Below the pieces are notes generated by a model, which did no database searches, was not told the DNA's origin, and worked only from the letters and a program-made list of their open reading frames with translations. From Actinomycetes bacterium (GTDB taxonomy: Bacteria; Actinomycetota; Actinomycetes; Propionibacteriales; Propionibacteriaceae): a DNA stretch of 64,000 bases. Location of the stretch: contig JAEZVO010000065.1 of NCBI GenBank assembly GCA_023443125.1, forward strand, positions 1 through 64,000, given 5' to 3'. This document shows positions 37,272 to 47,374 of the stretch, piece by piece; within the stretch, counting starts at the first letter, position 1; every line of letters starts with the position of its first letter. A program made the position numbers and the translations under genes.

Positions 37272-38503
37272 CAGTCCATCGACCTCCTCATCACGCGTGG
37301 GAGGTCGTCGAGGCTACCGATCTGGTTCAGAGTGACGTTGCCCACCTTGCGGTTGCGGGGCTCGTCGCCCGTCGACACACGGATGCCGATGAAGCGGGTG
37401 TCGACGTCGAACCGCGCGCTCGCCACGCGTAGGTCAGCGAGGGTTGTCGTCGAACCTGAGATGAGGATCACGATCGATGCCCCATGATCTGCACGAGAGT
37501 TGGTGTACGCGAGATCCGCGACGCCGCCACGCGCGGTCTGCTCCACGAGGGCGAGTTCGTCGAGGGCCACCGTCGGCGCCACCGCCGCGAGTTCTTCCTT
37601 CGACGTGGCCATCACCAGCTGCGAATCCCCCAGCAACGTTTGCATCGCGATCGACGCAGCCGCGGACACCGCCGTCTCGAACTCATCCTCGTCGATGTAC
37701 GACTGACGGCCCGTATCCAGCGCGACAAGCACCGTCGACATACGCGACTCCTCAAACTGCCGCACCATCAGCTCGCCGGCGCGTGCGGAGGATTTCCAGT
37801 GCACGTGGCGACGATCGTCGCCGGACACGTAGGGACGCAGCGCATGGAAGTTCATGTCGGATGCGCTGAGGTTCGGGCTCGCGTGGCCTTCGAGGTCGTG
37901 CACGAAACCCATCTGCCGCCCAGGCAGGCGCACCGTCTTGGGGTGCACGTACACCTCTTCTTGGCCCGTCCAGTGCGTCTCCCGGCCGGCCAGACCGAAA
38001 GGATCGCCCTGCACCGAGTTGGCGGGGCCGACGACGATGCGCCCGCGCCGGTGCGTCGGAATCCGAAACCGAAACTCGCGGGTGGTGCCTCCAGGCATGA
38101 GCGGCATCCAGAAGCTGGCCTTCTCTTTCCCGAGCGGAAGGTCGAGGCGGGAGCCGAGATGCCGCTTGCCGGGCTGGGTTTGCACGAGAATCCGTCCCAG
38201 GGCCCGCTCCCCCACCACGACCGAGCGGTCCGAGAGCTGCATCATGACACGCAGCCGCGGCTTGCCGATGGTGAACAGCAGCGCGATGGCCACGAGCACG
38301 ATCGCGACGATGCCGACGAGCACAAACTCCATCCAACCCGCGACGAGCCCCACGACGAACGCTATGACGCCCAGCAGCAGAGCGATCCACCCGGCGTTGC
38401 GCATGCCGATGCGCTCGCTGACGCGTTTGTACAGCGAGCGAACGGCCTCACCGGTTGGCGGATCGACCGCTTCGGGGATCTCCCAGCGAGTGGTGGCAGT
38501 CAT
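37271..38503 (-). CDS. DUF58 domain protein
   Basis: This 410-residue protein has two N-terminal membrane helices (WIALLLGVIAFVVGLVAG and EFVLVGIVAIVLVAIALLF), a beta-rich middle, and the DUF58 signature DDRRHVHWKSSARAGELMVRQFE with a von Willebrand A-like segment after it (STVLVALDTGRQ). DUF58 proteins commonly work with MoxR AAA+ ATPases encoded next door, as here. It shares one base with each neighbour. Confidence 0.93.
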   Translation of the reverse strand: MTATTRWEIPEAVDPPTGEAVRSLYKRVSERIGMRNAGWIALLLGVIAFVVGLVAGWMEFVLVGIVAIVLVAIALLFTIGKPRLRVMMQLSDRSVVVGERALGRILVQTQPGKRHLGSRLDLPLGKEKASFWMPLMPGGTTREFRFRIPTHRRGRIVVGPANSVQGDPFGLAGRETHWTGQEEVYVHPKTVRLPGRQMGFVHDLEGHASPNLSASDMNFHALRPYVSGDDRRHVHWKSSARAGELMVRQFEESRMSTVLVALDTGRQSYIDEDEFETAVSAAASIAMQTLLGDSQLVMATSKEELAAVAPTVALDELALVEQTARGGVADLAYTNSRADHGASIVILISGSTTTLADLRVASARFDVDTRFIGIRVSTGDEPRNRKVGNVTLNQIGSLDDLPRVMRRSMD

Positions 38504-39468
38504 CAGTCGCGGGCGCGCTCCGTCGGAGGAGGCACGGAGCCGATCACGCCCGCCATCACGTCGACGGCTGTGACGCCGTTGAACTCAGCCTCGGGGTCGA
38601 GGATCATCCGATGTGCCAGGCACGGCACCGCGAGGATCTTGACATCGTCGGGGGTGACGAAGTGCCGTCCCACCGACGCCGCCCACACCCGCGACGCCCG
38701 CACCAGCGCCAGTGCGCCGCGAACGGACACACCGAGACGCACGTCCTCGGCGGTGCGGGTGGCTTCAACGAGACGCACGATGTAGTCCATCACGCTCGCC
38801 TCAACGTGTACCGCACTCGTCATCTGCGCCATCTCCGCCACCTGCTGGCCCGTCACCACCGACGGCAGCGCCGTCGAGCGTGGGCGCGAGCCGCCGGAGG
38901 CGAGAATGCGCATGGTGGCGTCGTGGTCGGGGTAGCCGAGCGTTGTCTTCATCAGGAAGCGGTCGAGCTGCGCCTCGGGGAGACGGTATGTGCCGGCCTG
39001 CTCGATGGGGTTTTGGGTGGCGATCACCATGAACGGGGTGCCGACGGAGTACGACTGGCCGTCGACGGTGACTCGCGATTCTTCCATCACCTCGAGCAGC
39101 GCCGACTGCGTCTTCGGCGAAGCGCGGTTGATCTCGTCGGCGAGCACGATCGACGCGAAGATCGGGCCCTGATGGAACTCAAACTCGCCGGATTTCTGGT
39201 CGTAGATCGTCACGCCGGTGACGTCGGAGGGCAGCAGGTCGGGGGTGAACTGGATGCGACTGTGCGTGCCCTGCACAGACTGCGCGATGGCGCGGGCGAG
39301 GCTCGTCTTGCCAGTGCCGGGATAGTCCTCGAGCAGCAGGTGTCCCTCCGCCAACATGCACGTGATCGCGAGGCGAATGGCCTCGCTCTTGCCCATGATG
39401 ACGCGCTCAATGTTGCCGACGATGTTCGCGAAGTTCTCGCTGAACCATCGTGCTTGTTCTGGATTCAC
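38503..39468 (-). CDS. MoxR-family AAA+ ATPase
   Basis: This 321-residue ATPase has Walker A in EDYPGTGKTSLARAIA, Walker B in VLADEINRASPKTQSALLEVMEE, sensor 1 in MVIATQNPIE and a C-terminal lid. MoxR ATPases act as chaperones for metal or von Willebrand A-type proteins; DUF58 next door is the likely client. Start and stop codons each share one base with the flanking genes. Confidence 0.96.
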   Translation of the reverse strand: MNPEQARWFSENFANIVGNIERVIMGKSEAIRLAITCMLAEGHLLLEDYPGTGKTSLARAIAQSVQGTHSRIQFTPDLLPSDVTGVTIYDQKSGEFEFHQGPIFASIVLADEINRASPKTQSALLEVMEESRVTVDGQSYSVGTPFMVIATQNPIEQAGTYRLPEAQLDRFLMKTTLGYPDHDATMRILASGGSRPRSTALPSVVTGQQVAEMAQMTSAVHVEASVMDYIVRLVEATRTAEDVRLGVSVRGALALVRASRVWAASVGRHFVTPDDVKILAVPCLAHRMILDPEAEFNGVTAVDVMAGVIGSVPPPTERARD

Positions 39469-42400
39469 TATTTCCTCTCGACGTTATTCCAGGTCCAGCG
39501 GCTGCTATTGCCATTGATGGTGCAGTTGACCTTGAACTTCTCGTGTGGTTTGGGATCATCATCGGTCGAACCTGGCTGCAGGTACGTCTCCGATTTATAA
39601 ATTCGGCCATCGACAGAGGTGATGGTGTCCAGCAAGTTCCCGCCATGATCGAGCACGTTGCATTCACTGCCTTCAAGTGCGTAATTGATGGAGACGGTCA
39701 GCTTCTTCGTTGCAGCTCGGTATTCCACCCTGGAGACATCCTTAATGTCGTATGACTCGCGCTGCACCTGAGGGATAGTCGATTGCGTCTTATCACCAGG
39801 TTTGATGCCTCTCCATCCGAGCGTGAAAGCCGAGTTTCCGCTCTTCAGAAGAATTCGGCCATCTACCCACTGCTGGGCGTTCGGGCCGAGCTTGGAGTCG
39901 ACGTAGTAGCCTCCCGGGTTCCACCCTCCTGTGTCTTCCAGGGATACATCTAACCACGGGATGATCACGCGTTCTTTGTCGAAGGCCCAAGGGCCCTTGA
40001 ACGGAACAGGTTTCGGCGTCTCGCTCATCGGCACCATGCCCGTCACGGGGTGCGTATCCACGAGCCCCTGATCGCCCACTGCCTTTGTGAGAATCATCCG
40101 TACCTCACCGGAGTATTCCCGTCCCGGGACGAGTTCCTGCGTGATGTACGCGTCTGGGGTGTACTTCAGATCAACCCAGTCGCCACCCTCGACGCGGTAC
40201 TGCAGACGCGCCCCAGCCTTCTGCCGCTCCTCGGGAGTTTTCATCTTGGGAGTGATGAGCCGGAACCCGAGCCTATTGGGATACTTGGGGTTCCCGTATC
40301 GGGGGAATTTCGCGGGCCTTTCGACGACGAGCTTGGGTGCGCTCCACGAAATGAGTGCTTCCTTGGTCTCGGCGACGAGTCTGCGAGAGTGACGGTTCTG
40401 AGCGTACAGACGGAACTTCACTTCGCTGTGCCCGAACCCGTCAAACTTATGTTCTTTGCCCTCATCCGGCGGGAAGGCAATGACCTTGCCCTGCCGTTCT
40501 TGCCCGCCGACAACCGGCACGATCTCCAGGTGCATCTTCGGATCGCCGTTGGCCTCGAGCGTTTTCCGCGAGACTCTCACATGGAAGCTCCCGCCATGTT
40601 CGGTCGGTTCCGGGGCAGCGTCGATTACTGCATTTCCCTTCGGCGGGCCAACGGGAACCTCCGGCACCGTGTGCTCTGATTCCGGCGAAGATCCGGCATT
40701 GTTGGTGGCAACAATCCCGAACGAATAGGTTTTCCCGTTGGTAAGGCCGGTCCATTCGAACTGCCGGGCTGAGCCTTCGAGGTTCTTGGTGTCGATGCGC
40801 TTCCCGGACGAGTCGTACAAGTTCACGGTGTAGGTGGTAACCGGGCTTCCCTTGTTGTCCTCGTTCGCAAAACCGGCTTCCAACCACCGCACCATCAGCG
40901 CCTGGTCCCTGCTCTCCACGGCCGGGCGGCCAGGAGCGAGCGGTTTCACGTCGGGAATGTAGGCAGCCGACTGCGGGGACGGCTCCGACGGGCCGAGCTT
41001 GTTGTACTCGACGACGCTCAGCGTCCACGGCACGTTGTTGCGCAGCCCCGTGATGGTGCACGTCGTGCCCGGACACTCCTGCGTGACAGGCGAGTGCCCT
41101 GGCGCCGACGCGATCACTTCGCGCTTCTCGATCGGGAATCCGTTGTTACCACCCGAGCGGTACTCGAAACGGATCTGTCCGTCGCCTGGCACCCCGCCGA
41201 AGGGCGCCGACGGTGGCGACGGCTTGTTTTTCACGTCCAACCGGATGCTGCCGTCGACGACACGCCCCGGGTCCTTCGTCGCGTCTTGCACGGAGTAACG
41301 GGCAGTGAGAGTTCCGACGAAATCCTCCGCCGGCGTGATCGTCACGGACTGTCCGTCGAACTCGATCTTGCCCGAGCCGGAAGTGATCGACGCTCCCGTC
41401 ACAGTGAGACTCGGGTCGCTGGTGATGTGCGACGTGTCGTTCGCGGTCACCGGAATCGACGTGGGAACACCACCCGCGGCGTCCTCTACGACGTCGGTTT
41501 CCGCGTCAGTCAGGGGCTGCCTGGACGACACCATCTCGAGCACCACTTCGAAGTCCGCTGACGCGCCCACCGCGTTCGTCACCACGCCACTGACGGTTCT
41601 GCGCGTGCCGGCCTTCGCCGTGATCGGTGCCGTCGCGACGATGACGGAATTGCTGGACTCGGTGCGCCACTCGATGGGCGCATCACCGCCAGTGTCCTTC
41701 CAGTCGCTGAAGCTGAAATCCAAGCCGCGGGGATCGCGGAAGAGCGGCATGGCGGACAGCCGGAATTCGCCCTCACCAGGCGCCACCTGCAACACACCGT
41801 CGGCCACCTTCTCCGGGGGCAACTGGGTCAGCGGATCGTCCTCGTCGTCGCCCTTGTTTTGCTCGTTCGCGCGCACCTCGACGTTGATGCTCACGTAAGC
41901 ACGCTTCGCCGTCGTATCGCCCTCGGGCACGACGTCCGTGACTTCAAAGACGACGGCCGCAGGGCCTCGGTAGTCAAGACTCGGCGTGTAGTCGATCCCA
42001 CCGGTGGCGGGCACCGCGCTGCCGTTCGTCGCGGTGATGGTATCGGCGCTCGTGAGCTTCACCGAACGGCCATCGGTGCCCTGGATGAGGTCGTCGAAAC
42101 TCAGGTGCACGGGCTGGCCCGCGGTAGCGGTGATCTGGCGGGCCTTGCTGTCGCGCACCACGGGGCGCACGTCCTGCGTGCCAGGCACCGTGAGCAGCGC
42201 GTATGACGTCTGCTTGTCCTTGTCCGTCAGCGCGTACCGCACCTGCTTCATGCGTTCCCCGACGGGCACCGCGATCTCCGTCGTGCTCACCGCCTGGGGG
42301 CTGTCGGGATCGTCCTTCGATGCATCCGGCACCGAAACCTTCAAGTCGTTCTGCAGCCCATCGGGATCGAAATCGTTGGCCGTCACATCGACCTCGATGA

Positions 42401-45400
42401 CGGGCTTGTTGACCACGTCGAGGAACGGAACGAGATCGTCACGCGCCACCGGAGGCAGCAAGGGCGCATTCTCGTCCACCACAATCGTGAAGCTGCCGAT
42501 GCCCTCCTGCTGACGGCTGTCGGTGATCCGGTACGTGCCGCGATACTTCCCCGGTTTCGTGATGGGTGCCACCGAGATCTCACGGTCATTCACAATCTCA
42601 GCGGAAAGGGACGCGTCTTCCATCTTCACTGCGTCCTTGGCTGCGAACCCGACGTTATCGCCCTCAAAGTCGTAGTCATTGGCGAGCGCGGGCACTTGAA
42701 TCGGGCGGCCCGGGCGCACCGTAATCGAGTCATGCACGGCAACGGGGGGCTGGTTCACCTTGCCCGGAGGAGCTACGCCGACGCGGATCTGGCCACTAGC
42801 GACTTCGCCGTGCGCGTCGGCCACCTCATAGCGGAATGTGTCGGTGCCCTGGCTCTTCGGGAATGCCTCATAGGTGATGTAGGTCTCACCCACTTCCACA
42901 ACACGTCCCAGCGACGGCCCAGCGCCCAGCCCCAGCAGCGTCACCGCGTCACCGTTGGGATCGATGCCGTCGAGACGGATCGGTATGCGCGTCTGGCTGC
43001 CCGCGAGCACCCTGTCGACGACTTCCCTCGGCGCCGGCGGCTGGTTCGGGGAATCCTCGCTCACCGCGGTGACGTTGAGCACTGCCGAGGCAGTGTTCCC
43101 TTCCTCGTCGATGACCTCGTAGGCGACGGCCATCTGCTGGCGCTGCGAACCCTCGGGGACGCGTACCCGCAGCTTGTCGCCGTCGATCCATGTGTTGTCG
43201 CCGAGCGGCGACTCCAGAATGCGGTTCAGTTTCAGATCCAGCCCAATCGGCGACGAATCATTGACCAGCACCGGGGCGGAGGCGATGCTGCCTGCGCGCA
43301 CGTTGATGTCGTCGTCGACGGCAATGGGTTGCACAGAGCCCGTCGTCTTCGTCGGAATCACGACGATGCTGCCGCGCGCGATGTGCCGCCCGTCGGAGAC
43401 CACATACTCAATCGTGACGGGCCCCGCGGGTGCCGACTTGGCTTCGATCGTCATCAGGTGCCGTCGCTCCAGCTTCACCTTGAGCGACGGGTCAGGAGTG
43501 AACGACTGGATGACGAGCACGTCGCCGTCGGCGTCGGTGTCGTTGGCGAGCGGGTCGATGAAGACGCTGCCCTCAGGCGGCAGCAGTGCGACGTCGAGTG
43601 CCGCCACCGGCGGATTGTCGCTGCCAGGCGGCACGACGTCGATGCGCACCACGCCGGTGTCGAATTCCGTCGACGCGACGTTATAAGTGACGTAGTAGGT
43701 GCCCGGTTGCGGCGCGGAGAACGTGAAACTCTGGTCGGCGTAGTCGGGGGTGACCTTGCAGGTGCTGCAGTCCTCGACGGCCACCTCCTGCAGAATCAGG
43801 TTCTCGCCAATGTCATTCTCGAGCGGCCGCACCTCGACGGTTTGATCAACCTGCACCGTCGCGAAATCGGCGTAGGCGACGGGTTTCACCGGCTCGTCGA
43901 CGACGTTGACCTCCAGCTCACCCTCGGTGGTGTCGGTGCCGTCAGAAATGGTGAGGTTGATCTTCTTCTTGCCGTCGGTTTTGCCGATGTCTTGGTAGTT
44001 GATGGTGCCGTCGGGGTTGAACGTGACGAGGTCTTCCGAGCCGGGCGGCATCGATGCGTTCTCCAGGATGAGCGGGTCGCCCTCCGGGTCACGCCAGTCG
44101 GTCAAGATGCGCTTGGTGAACTTCGAGCCCTTCTGGATCGTCATCGGCTTGGCGAGCTCGAACAGATACGGCGGCTTGTTGTCCTTCTTCGGATCAGCGT
44201 CGGCGACGTTCACGGTGACGTTCGCGGTGTCAGTGAGGAAACCGTCGGAAATGGTGTAGCTGAACGAGAAGCTCTTCTTCGTGTTCTCCGGCGGGATCGT
44301 GATCTGCAACCCGGTGCCGCCGCGCACTGTCTGCAGCGATGCCCCGTCGATCTCCTCGGGCGCCTGGATGGTGAGCACATCGCCGTCGGGGTCGGAGTCG
44401 TTGTCGAGCACGTCGAGGGTGGTGGCGCGCCCGTTGCGCGCGGTGAGCTCGTCATCCTGAGCGGACGGCGGGTTGTTCTCTTCGTTGCGGTCCGCCTTGT
44501 CATCGGTGGTGGGCGCGTCGGGCGGCGGGGGCTCTTCGGAGTCCTTGGTGACGAACTCCTCCCAGTTGTCGATGCGCGCCATGTTCTGATCGACGAGCCA
44601 CACCACGCCGCTTTGCCCCTCGTTCAGGGCGACCGTGCGACGGTTCACCTGCAGTGAGAGCATCGCGCTCGTCGACGCGTTATAGCCGGGAATCTCGCGG
44701 GCGAACGTGCCGGCGTCGCCGCAGCGCTTCACGAACGTGGTGCCAAACGCGCCATAGAGGCAGCTTCCCACCTGCACCGGTTCCACGGGCGCACCCTTCA
44801 CCTCGCCGGACAGCGAACGGACCCCGTCGGAGGTCACACCGACGAGGCCGGCCTCCGTCGCGTACACGGCGCGGACGTCTTCCTTGCCGCCCATGATCTG
44901 TTCCACCGGCGGCAGCAGCTTCGCGTTCGCCGCGCCCGAGACGTCGAACACCTGCGTGGAGCCCTCCACCCAGATACGCGCGCCGACGCGGTCCAGCACG
45001 ACGGCGCGGTGGCCCACTGCGCTCAGCTCGACGGCACCGACGCGGTCAGGGTCAAGCTTGAACGGCAGCTTGGTGCTCTCACGTTCCCCGTTCACCTCGC
45101 GCACGAGCGATGAAGTGTTCACGTCGAGGCCAATGAGTGACCCCTTCGCGGTGAGCGTCGCGACCCCGTTGACACCCACCTCGAACTGCGCCTTGTCCTT
45201 ATCCGGGTCCATGGCGAGCACATCTTCAGCTTCACCAAACCAGACACGCCCGTTCTGGGGGCTCGTCACGAGGAGCCGGCTACCCGTCAGCTGCACGTCG
45301 GCGCCCGTCGGTAACACCATGGGCGACTCGAGACGGTTGCGGCTCTGGTTGTAGCGCGTCAGCGTGTTGGAATCCTCGCCGCGCACGAGCACGAGATCGT

Positions 45401-45680
45401 CGCTTTGCAGCACCGACGATTTGCGGTCTGCCACGGTGGTGGCCGATTCGAGCGACTCGATCTGGGTGTTGACCATGCCCACCATCGCGCGGTTGCGGTT
45501 GATGGCGAAGACGGTGCCTTCATCGAGGTGCATGTCGGCACGGTCGAGGCCCGGGCTCGCGTAGGCGGCCACGCCGAGGGTGATCGCGAGCACCCCGACG
45601 ACGAGCCACTGCCAGAAGCGCCGGAAGAACCGGACGAGCAGGCGCAGACCTCGTGAAGTTGGCTTGGCGAAGTGAGCCAC
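39468..45680 (-). CDS. Giant Ig-like/fibronectin III surface protein
   Basis: This 2070-residue protein starts with GTG at 45680, sharing one base with the FHA gene stop. A membrane anchor lies at residues 23-42 (FWQWLVVGVLAITLGVAAY). Residues 45-390 look like a beta-propeller. From about 400 to 1480 come roughly ten tandem cadherin/Ig-like units marked by NPPxA starts and ANDxDxDGD calcium-type loops (LDVLDNDSDPDGD, DPLANDTDADGD). Two FnIII domains follow (about 1490-1675), then an unassigned C-terminal 390 residues with a few Cys. It faces outside the cell. No LPxTG is present; the N-terminal helix should tether it. Confidence 0.92.
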   Translation of the reverse strand: MAHFAKPTSRGLRLLVRFFRRFWQWLVVGVLAITLGVAAYASPGLDRADMHLDEGTVFAINRNRAMVGMVNTQIESLESATTVADRKSSVLQSDDLVLVRGEDSNTLTRYNQSRNRLESPMVLPTGADVQLTGSRLLVTSPQNGRVWFGEAEDVLAMDPDKDKAQFEVGVNGVATLTAKGSLIGLDVNTSSLVREVNGERESTKLPFKLDPDRVGAVELSAVGHRAVVLDRVGARIWVEGSTQVFDVSGAANAKLLPPVEQIMGGKEDVRAVYATEAGLVGVTSDGVRSLSGEVKGAPVEPVQVGSCLYGAFGTTFVKRCGDAGTFAREIPGYNASTSAMLSLQVNRRTVALNEGQSGVVWLVDQNMARIDNWEEFVTKDSEEPPPPDAPTTDDKADRNEENNPPSAQDDELTARNGRATTLDVLDNDSDPDGDVLTIQAPEEIDGASLQTVRGGTGLQITIPPENTKKSFSFSYTISDGFLTDTANVTVNVADADPKKDNKPPYLFELAKPMTIQKGSKFTKRILTDWRDPEGDPLILENASMPPGSEDLVTFNPDGTINYQDIGKTDGKKKINLTISDGTDTTEGELEVNVVDEPVKPVAYADFATVQVDQTVEVRPLENDIGENLILQEVAVEDCSTCKVTPDYADQSFTFSAPQPGTYYVTYNVASTEFDTGVVRIDVVPPGSDNPPVAALDVALLPPEGSVFIDPLANDTDADGDVLVIQSFTPDPSLKVKLERRHLMTIEAKSAPAGPVTIEYVVSDGRHIARGSIVVIPTKTTGSVQPIAVDDDINVRAGSIASAPVLVNDSSPIGLDLKLNRILESPLGDNTWIDGDKLRVRVPEGSQRQQMAVAYEVIDEEGNTASAVLNVTAVSEDSPNQPPAPREVVDRVLAGSQTRIPIRLDGIDPNGDAVTLLGLGAGPSLGRVVEVGETYITYEAFPKSQGTDTFRYEVADAHGEVASGQIRVGVAPPGKVNQPPVAVHDSITVRPGRPIQVPALANDYDFEGDNVGFAAKDAVKMEDASLSAEIVNDREISVAPITKPGKYRGTYRITDSRQQEGIGSFTIVVDENAPLLPPVARDDLVPFLDVVNKPVIEVDVTANDFDPDGLQNDLKVSVPDASKDDPDSPQAVSTTEIAVPVGERMKQVRYALTDKDKQTSYALLTVPGTQDVRPVVRDSKARQITATAGQPVHLSFDDLIQGTDGRSVKLTSADTITATNGSAVPATGGIDYTPSLDYRGPAAVVFEVTDVVPEGDTTAKRAYVSINVEVRANEQNKGDDEDDPLTQLPPEKVADGVLQVAPGEGEFRLSAMPLFRDPRGLDFSFSDWKDTGGDAPIEWRTESSNSVIVATAPITAKAGTRRTVSGVVTNAVGASADFEVVLEMVSSRQPLTDAETDVVEDAAGGVPTSIPVTANDTSHITSDPSLTVTGASITSGSGKIEFDGQSVTITPAEDFVGTLTARYSVQDATKDPGRVVDGSIRLDVKNKPSPPSAPFGGVPGDGQIRFEYRSGGNNGFPIEKREVIASAPGHSPVTQECPGTTCTITGLRNNVPWTLSVVEYNKLGPSEPSPQSAAYIPDVKPLAPGRPAVESRDQALMVRWLEAGFANEDNKGSPVTTYTVNLYDSSGKRIDTKNLEGSARQFEWTGLTNGKTYSFGIVATNNAGSSPESEHTVPEVPVGPPKGNAVIDAAPEPTEHGGSFHVRVSRKTLEANGDPKMHLEIVPVVGGQERQGKVIAFPPDEGKEHKFDGFGHSEVKFRLYAQNRHSRRLVAETKEALISWSAPKLVVERPAKFPRYGNPKYPNRLGFRLITPKMKTPEERQKAGARLQYRVEGGDWVDLKYTPDAYITQELVPGREYSGEVRMILTKAVGDQGLVDTHPVTGMVPMSETPKPVPFKGPWAFDKERVIIPWLDVSLEDTGGWNPGGYYVDSKLGPNAQQWVDGRILLKSGNSAFTLGWRGIKPGDKTQSTIPQVQRESYDIKDVSRVEYRAATKKLTVSINYALEGSECNVLDHGGNLLDTITSVDGRIYKSETYLQPGSTDDDPKPHEKFKVNCTINGNSSRWTWNNVERK

Positions 45681-47296
45681 TAATTCCTCCTCGGAGGGAC
45701 GATCTTCAAGCGCACCTGGTCATCCAGCAGCAGCTCCGTTCCAATCTCGACGGTGACGCTGCGCCCGTCGCGAAGCTCGAACTCCGGCTCTCCTGGGGGG
45801 CGCACGAGGGTGCCATTGGTGGAGTGGAGGTCAGTGAGGACGATGTTCCACTCGTTGGGCGTAATCAGAATGTGGTTACGCGAAATGTCGTTACCGCTAC
45901 TGCCCACGCGCATGAGGTACGAGCCATGAGGCCCGCGAGCGCTGTCTGGGGAACGCCCCACCACAACACCGCTCACGAGGTCGGTGCCATCGCCTTGGTT
46001 CGAAATCACGGCGGCGAGCACCGGACGGCGGATCAGGCGCGGATTGGAGGAGTCGACGGGCTCGGAACACAGTCGGCAGCTCGAAGCGCCGCGAGGGTTC
46101 GCGTGCCCGTTCCTGCATGGCACCGCCATCACCTGCGGGTCGGGGGTGGCCTGCGCTGCGGGCGGCTTGTGCGTCGCGGCGAGGTCGGTGGAGAACACCG
46201 TGCCGGGGTCGTCGTCGACTTCACCAAAGTTGCCGGGCACCACCACGGGCGCCTGGCGGCTACCGGGCGGTGAGACCTGCGACTGCGGTGCCGACGGTGC
46301 GCTCATCGGCGGCGGAGCCGAAGGCCGCGACAGCGGTGGGGGCGACGCGGGCTCGTCGAACTGCTCCTGCGCAGGCGACGGCTGCGGCGGCTCGGGCAGT
46401 TCGGGCTCCTCAGGCTGTTCGGAGCCCGTGGGCGGCGCCGGTTCAGCCGGGCTGTCTCCGATCAGGGAGGCCGCCGGCTGCTGCAATGGCTGCTCGTCTG
46501 GGTCAGGCTCGCTGGGCTCCGCGGGCTGCTCGGGCTCTGCGTCGAGCTCCTGCGATGACACCCCCGCCGCCGCTGCGGCGATGGACGGGGCGGCAGCGGG
46601 CTGCGGGGATGGCGGCTGTGGGAGCGTTTGCGTGTCGGCGCCCAGCGACATGGCGTCAGCCGGGGCAGCCGAGGGCTGGGCTTCCGCCACCGGGGTAGGC
46701 GCTTCGGGGCTCGGTGTTGCCTCGGGGGCAGGTGCCGCGGGGGCGGGCTTCTCGACGGGGCGCTTGCGTCGTCGCACACCCAACACGGGAATTTTCTCGA
46801 GGACGCCCATGGACTCCGCGTCGGGGAGTCGAATGAGCTGGTCCTTCGCCGTCGTCAGCGTGACCGACGACACCAATGCCGCACCGACGACGAGCGGCAG
46901 GCGCACCTGATCTCCCTCGATGGGTGCGAGCTGGATGGTGTACGTCTGGTCTTGGTCGAGCAACTCTTCGTGCCACGTCACCGCGTCGTTGCCTTCGGCG
47001 ACGAGTTCGCCGTTGACGTCAAGCAGTTCTACCGCGCCCCGGAACAGGCCGTGCAGGCCCGCCTTGTCCCAGAAAAACGCGGCGAAGTCTGACAGCGACC
47101 CAATACCCACTTCGTGCACGAACTCGAACAGCGCATCAGGGGTGCGTGTCTGGAGCGTGCCGCGCCACAGGTTCGTCGCGAACTCTGACATTTCGGCGGG
47201 CGGGGCCGGCATGATGACTAACGACGTTGGCCCCGACAAGGCCAGCCATTTGCCACTCGTGTAGGCCAGCCGCCATGCGGCTACAGGCAATGCCAT
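45680..47296 (-). CDS. FHA domain protein with zinc-ribbon-like motif
   Basis: This 538-residue cytosolic protein has an N-terminal domain of about 170 residues that I do not recognise, a long Pro/Ala/Glu-rich linker (about 185-370), a short Cys motif (VPCRNGHANPRGASSCRLCSE) like a zinc ribbon, and a C-terminal FHA domain (VVVGRSPDS, SRNHILIT, LHSTNGTLV). It is the first gene of the five-gene chain with 1-nt overlaps. It may link Ser/Thr kinase signalling to the giant surface protein; that is inference. Confidence 0.88.
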   Translation of the reverse strand: MALPVAAWRLAYTSGKWLALSGPTSLVIMPAPPAEMSEFATNLWRGTLQTRTPDALFEFVHEVGIGSLSDFAAFFWDKAGLHGLFRGAVELLDVNGELVAEGNDAVTWHEELLDQDQTYTIQLAPIEGDQVRLPLVVGAALVSSVTLTTAKDQLIRLPDAESMGVLEKIPVLGVRRRKRPVEKPAPAAPAPEATPSPEAPTPVAEAQPSAAPADAMSLGADTQTLPQPPSPQPAAAPSIAAAAAGVSSQELDAEPEQPAEPSEPDPDEQPLQQPAASLIGDSPAEPAPPTGSEQPEEPELPEPPQPSPAQEQFDEPASPPPLSRPSAPPPMSAPSAPQSQVSPPGSRQAPVVVPGNFGEVDDDPGTVFSTDLAATHKPPAAQATPDPQVMAVPCRNGHANPRGASSCRLCSEPVDSSNPRLIRRPVLAAVISNQGDGTDLVSGVVVGRSPDSARGPHGSYLMRVGSSGNDISRNHILITPNEWNIVLTDLHSTNGTLVRPPGEPEFELRDGRSVTVEIGTELLLDDQVRLKIVPPRRN

Positions 47297-47374
47297 TGGG
47301 TGGCTCCTTTCCTTCTCGGCCTCGAACGACTAGACAAACAAACTCCAGTCAACCAGGCTCACCTAACGAAAAGG

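Noticed and set aside
42696..44657. Long plus-strand reading frames opposite the giant protein
   Set aside because: They are antisense shadows of a high-GC gene; they are rich in His/Arg/Val and have no ribosome sites or domains.
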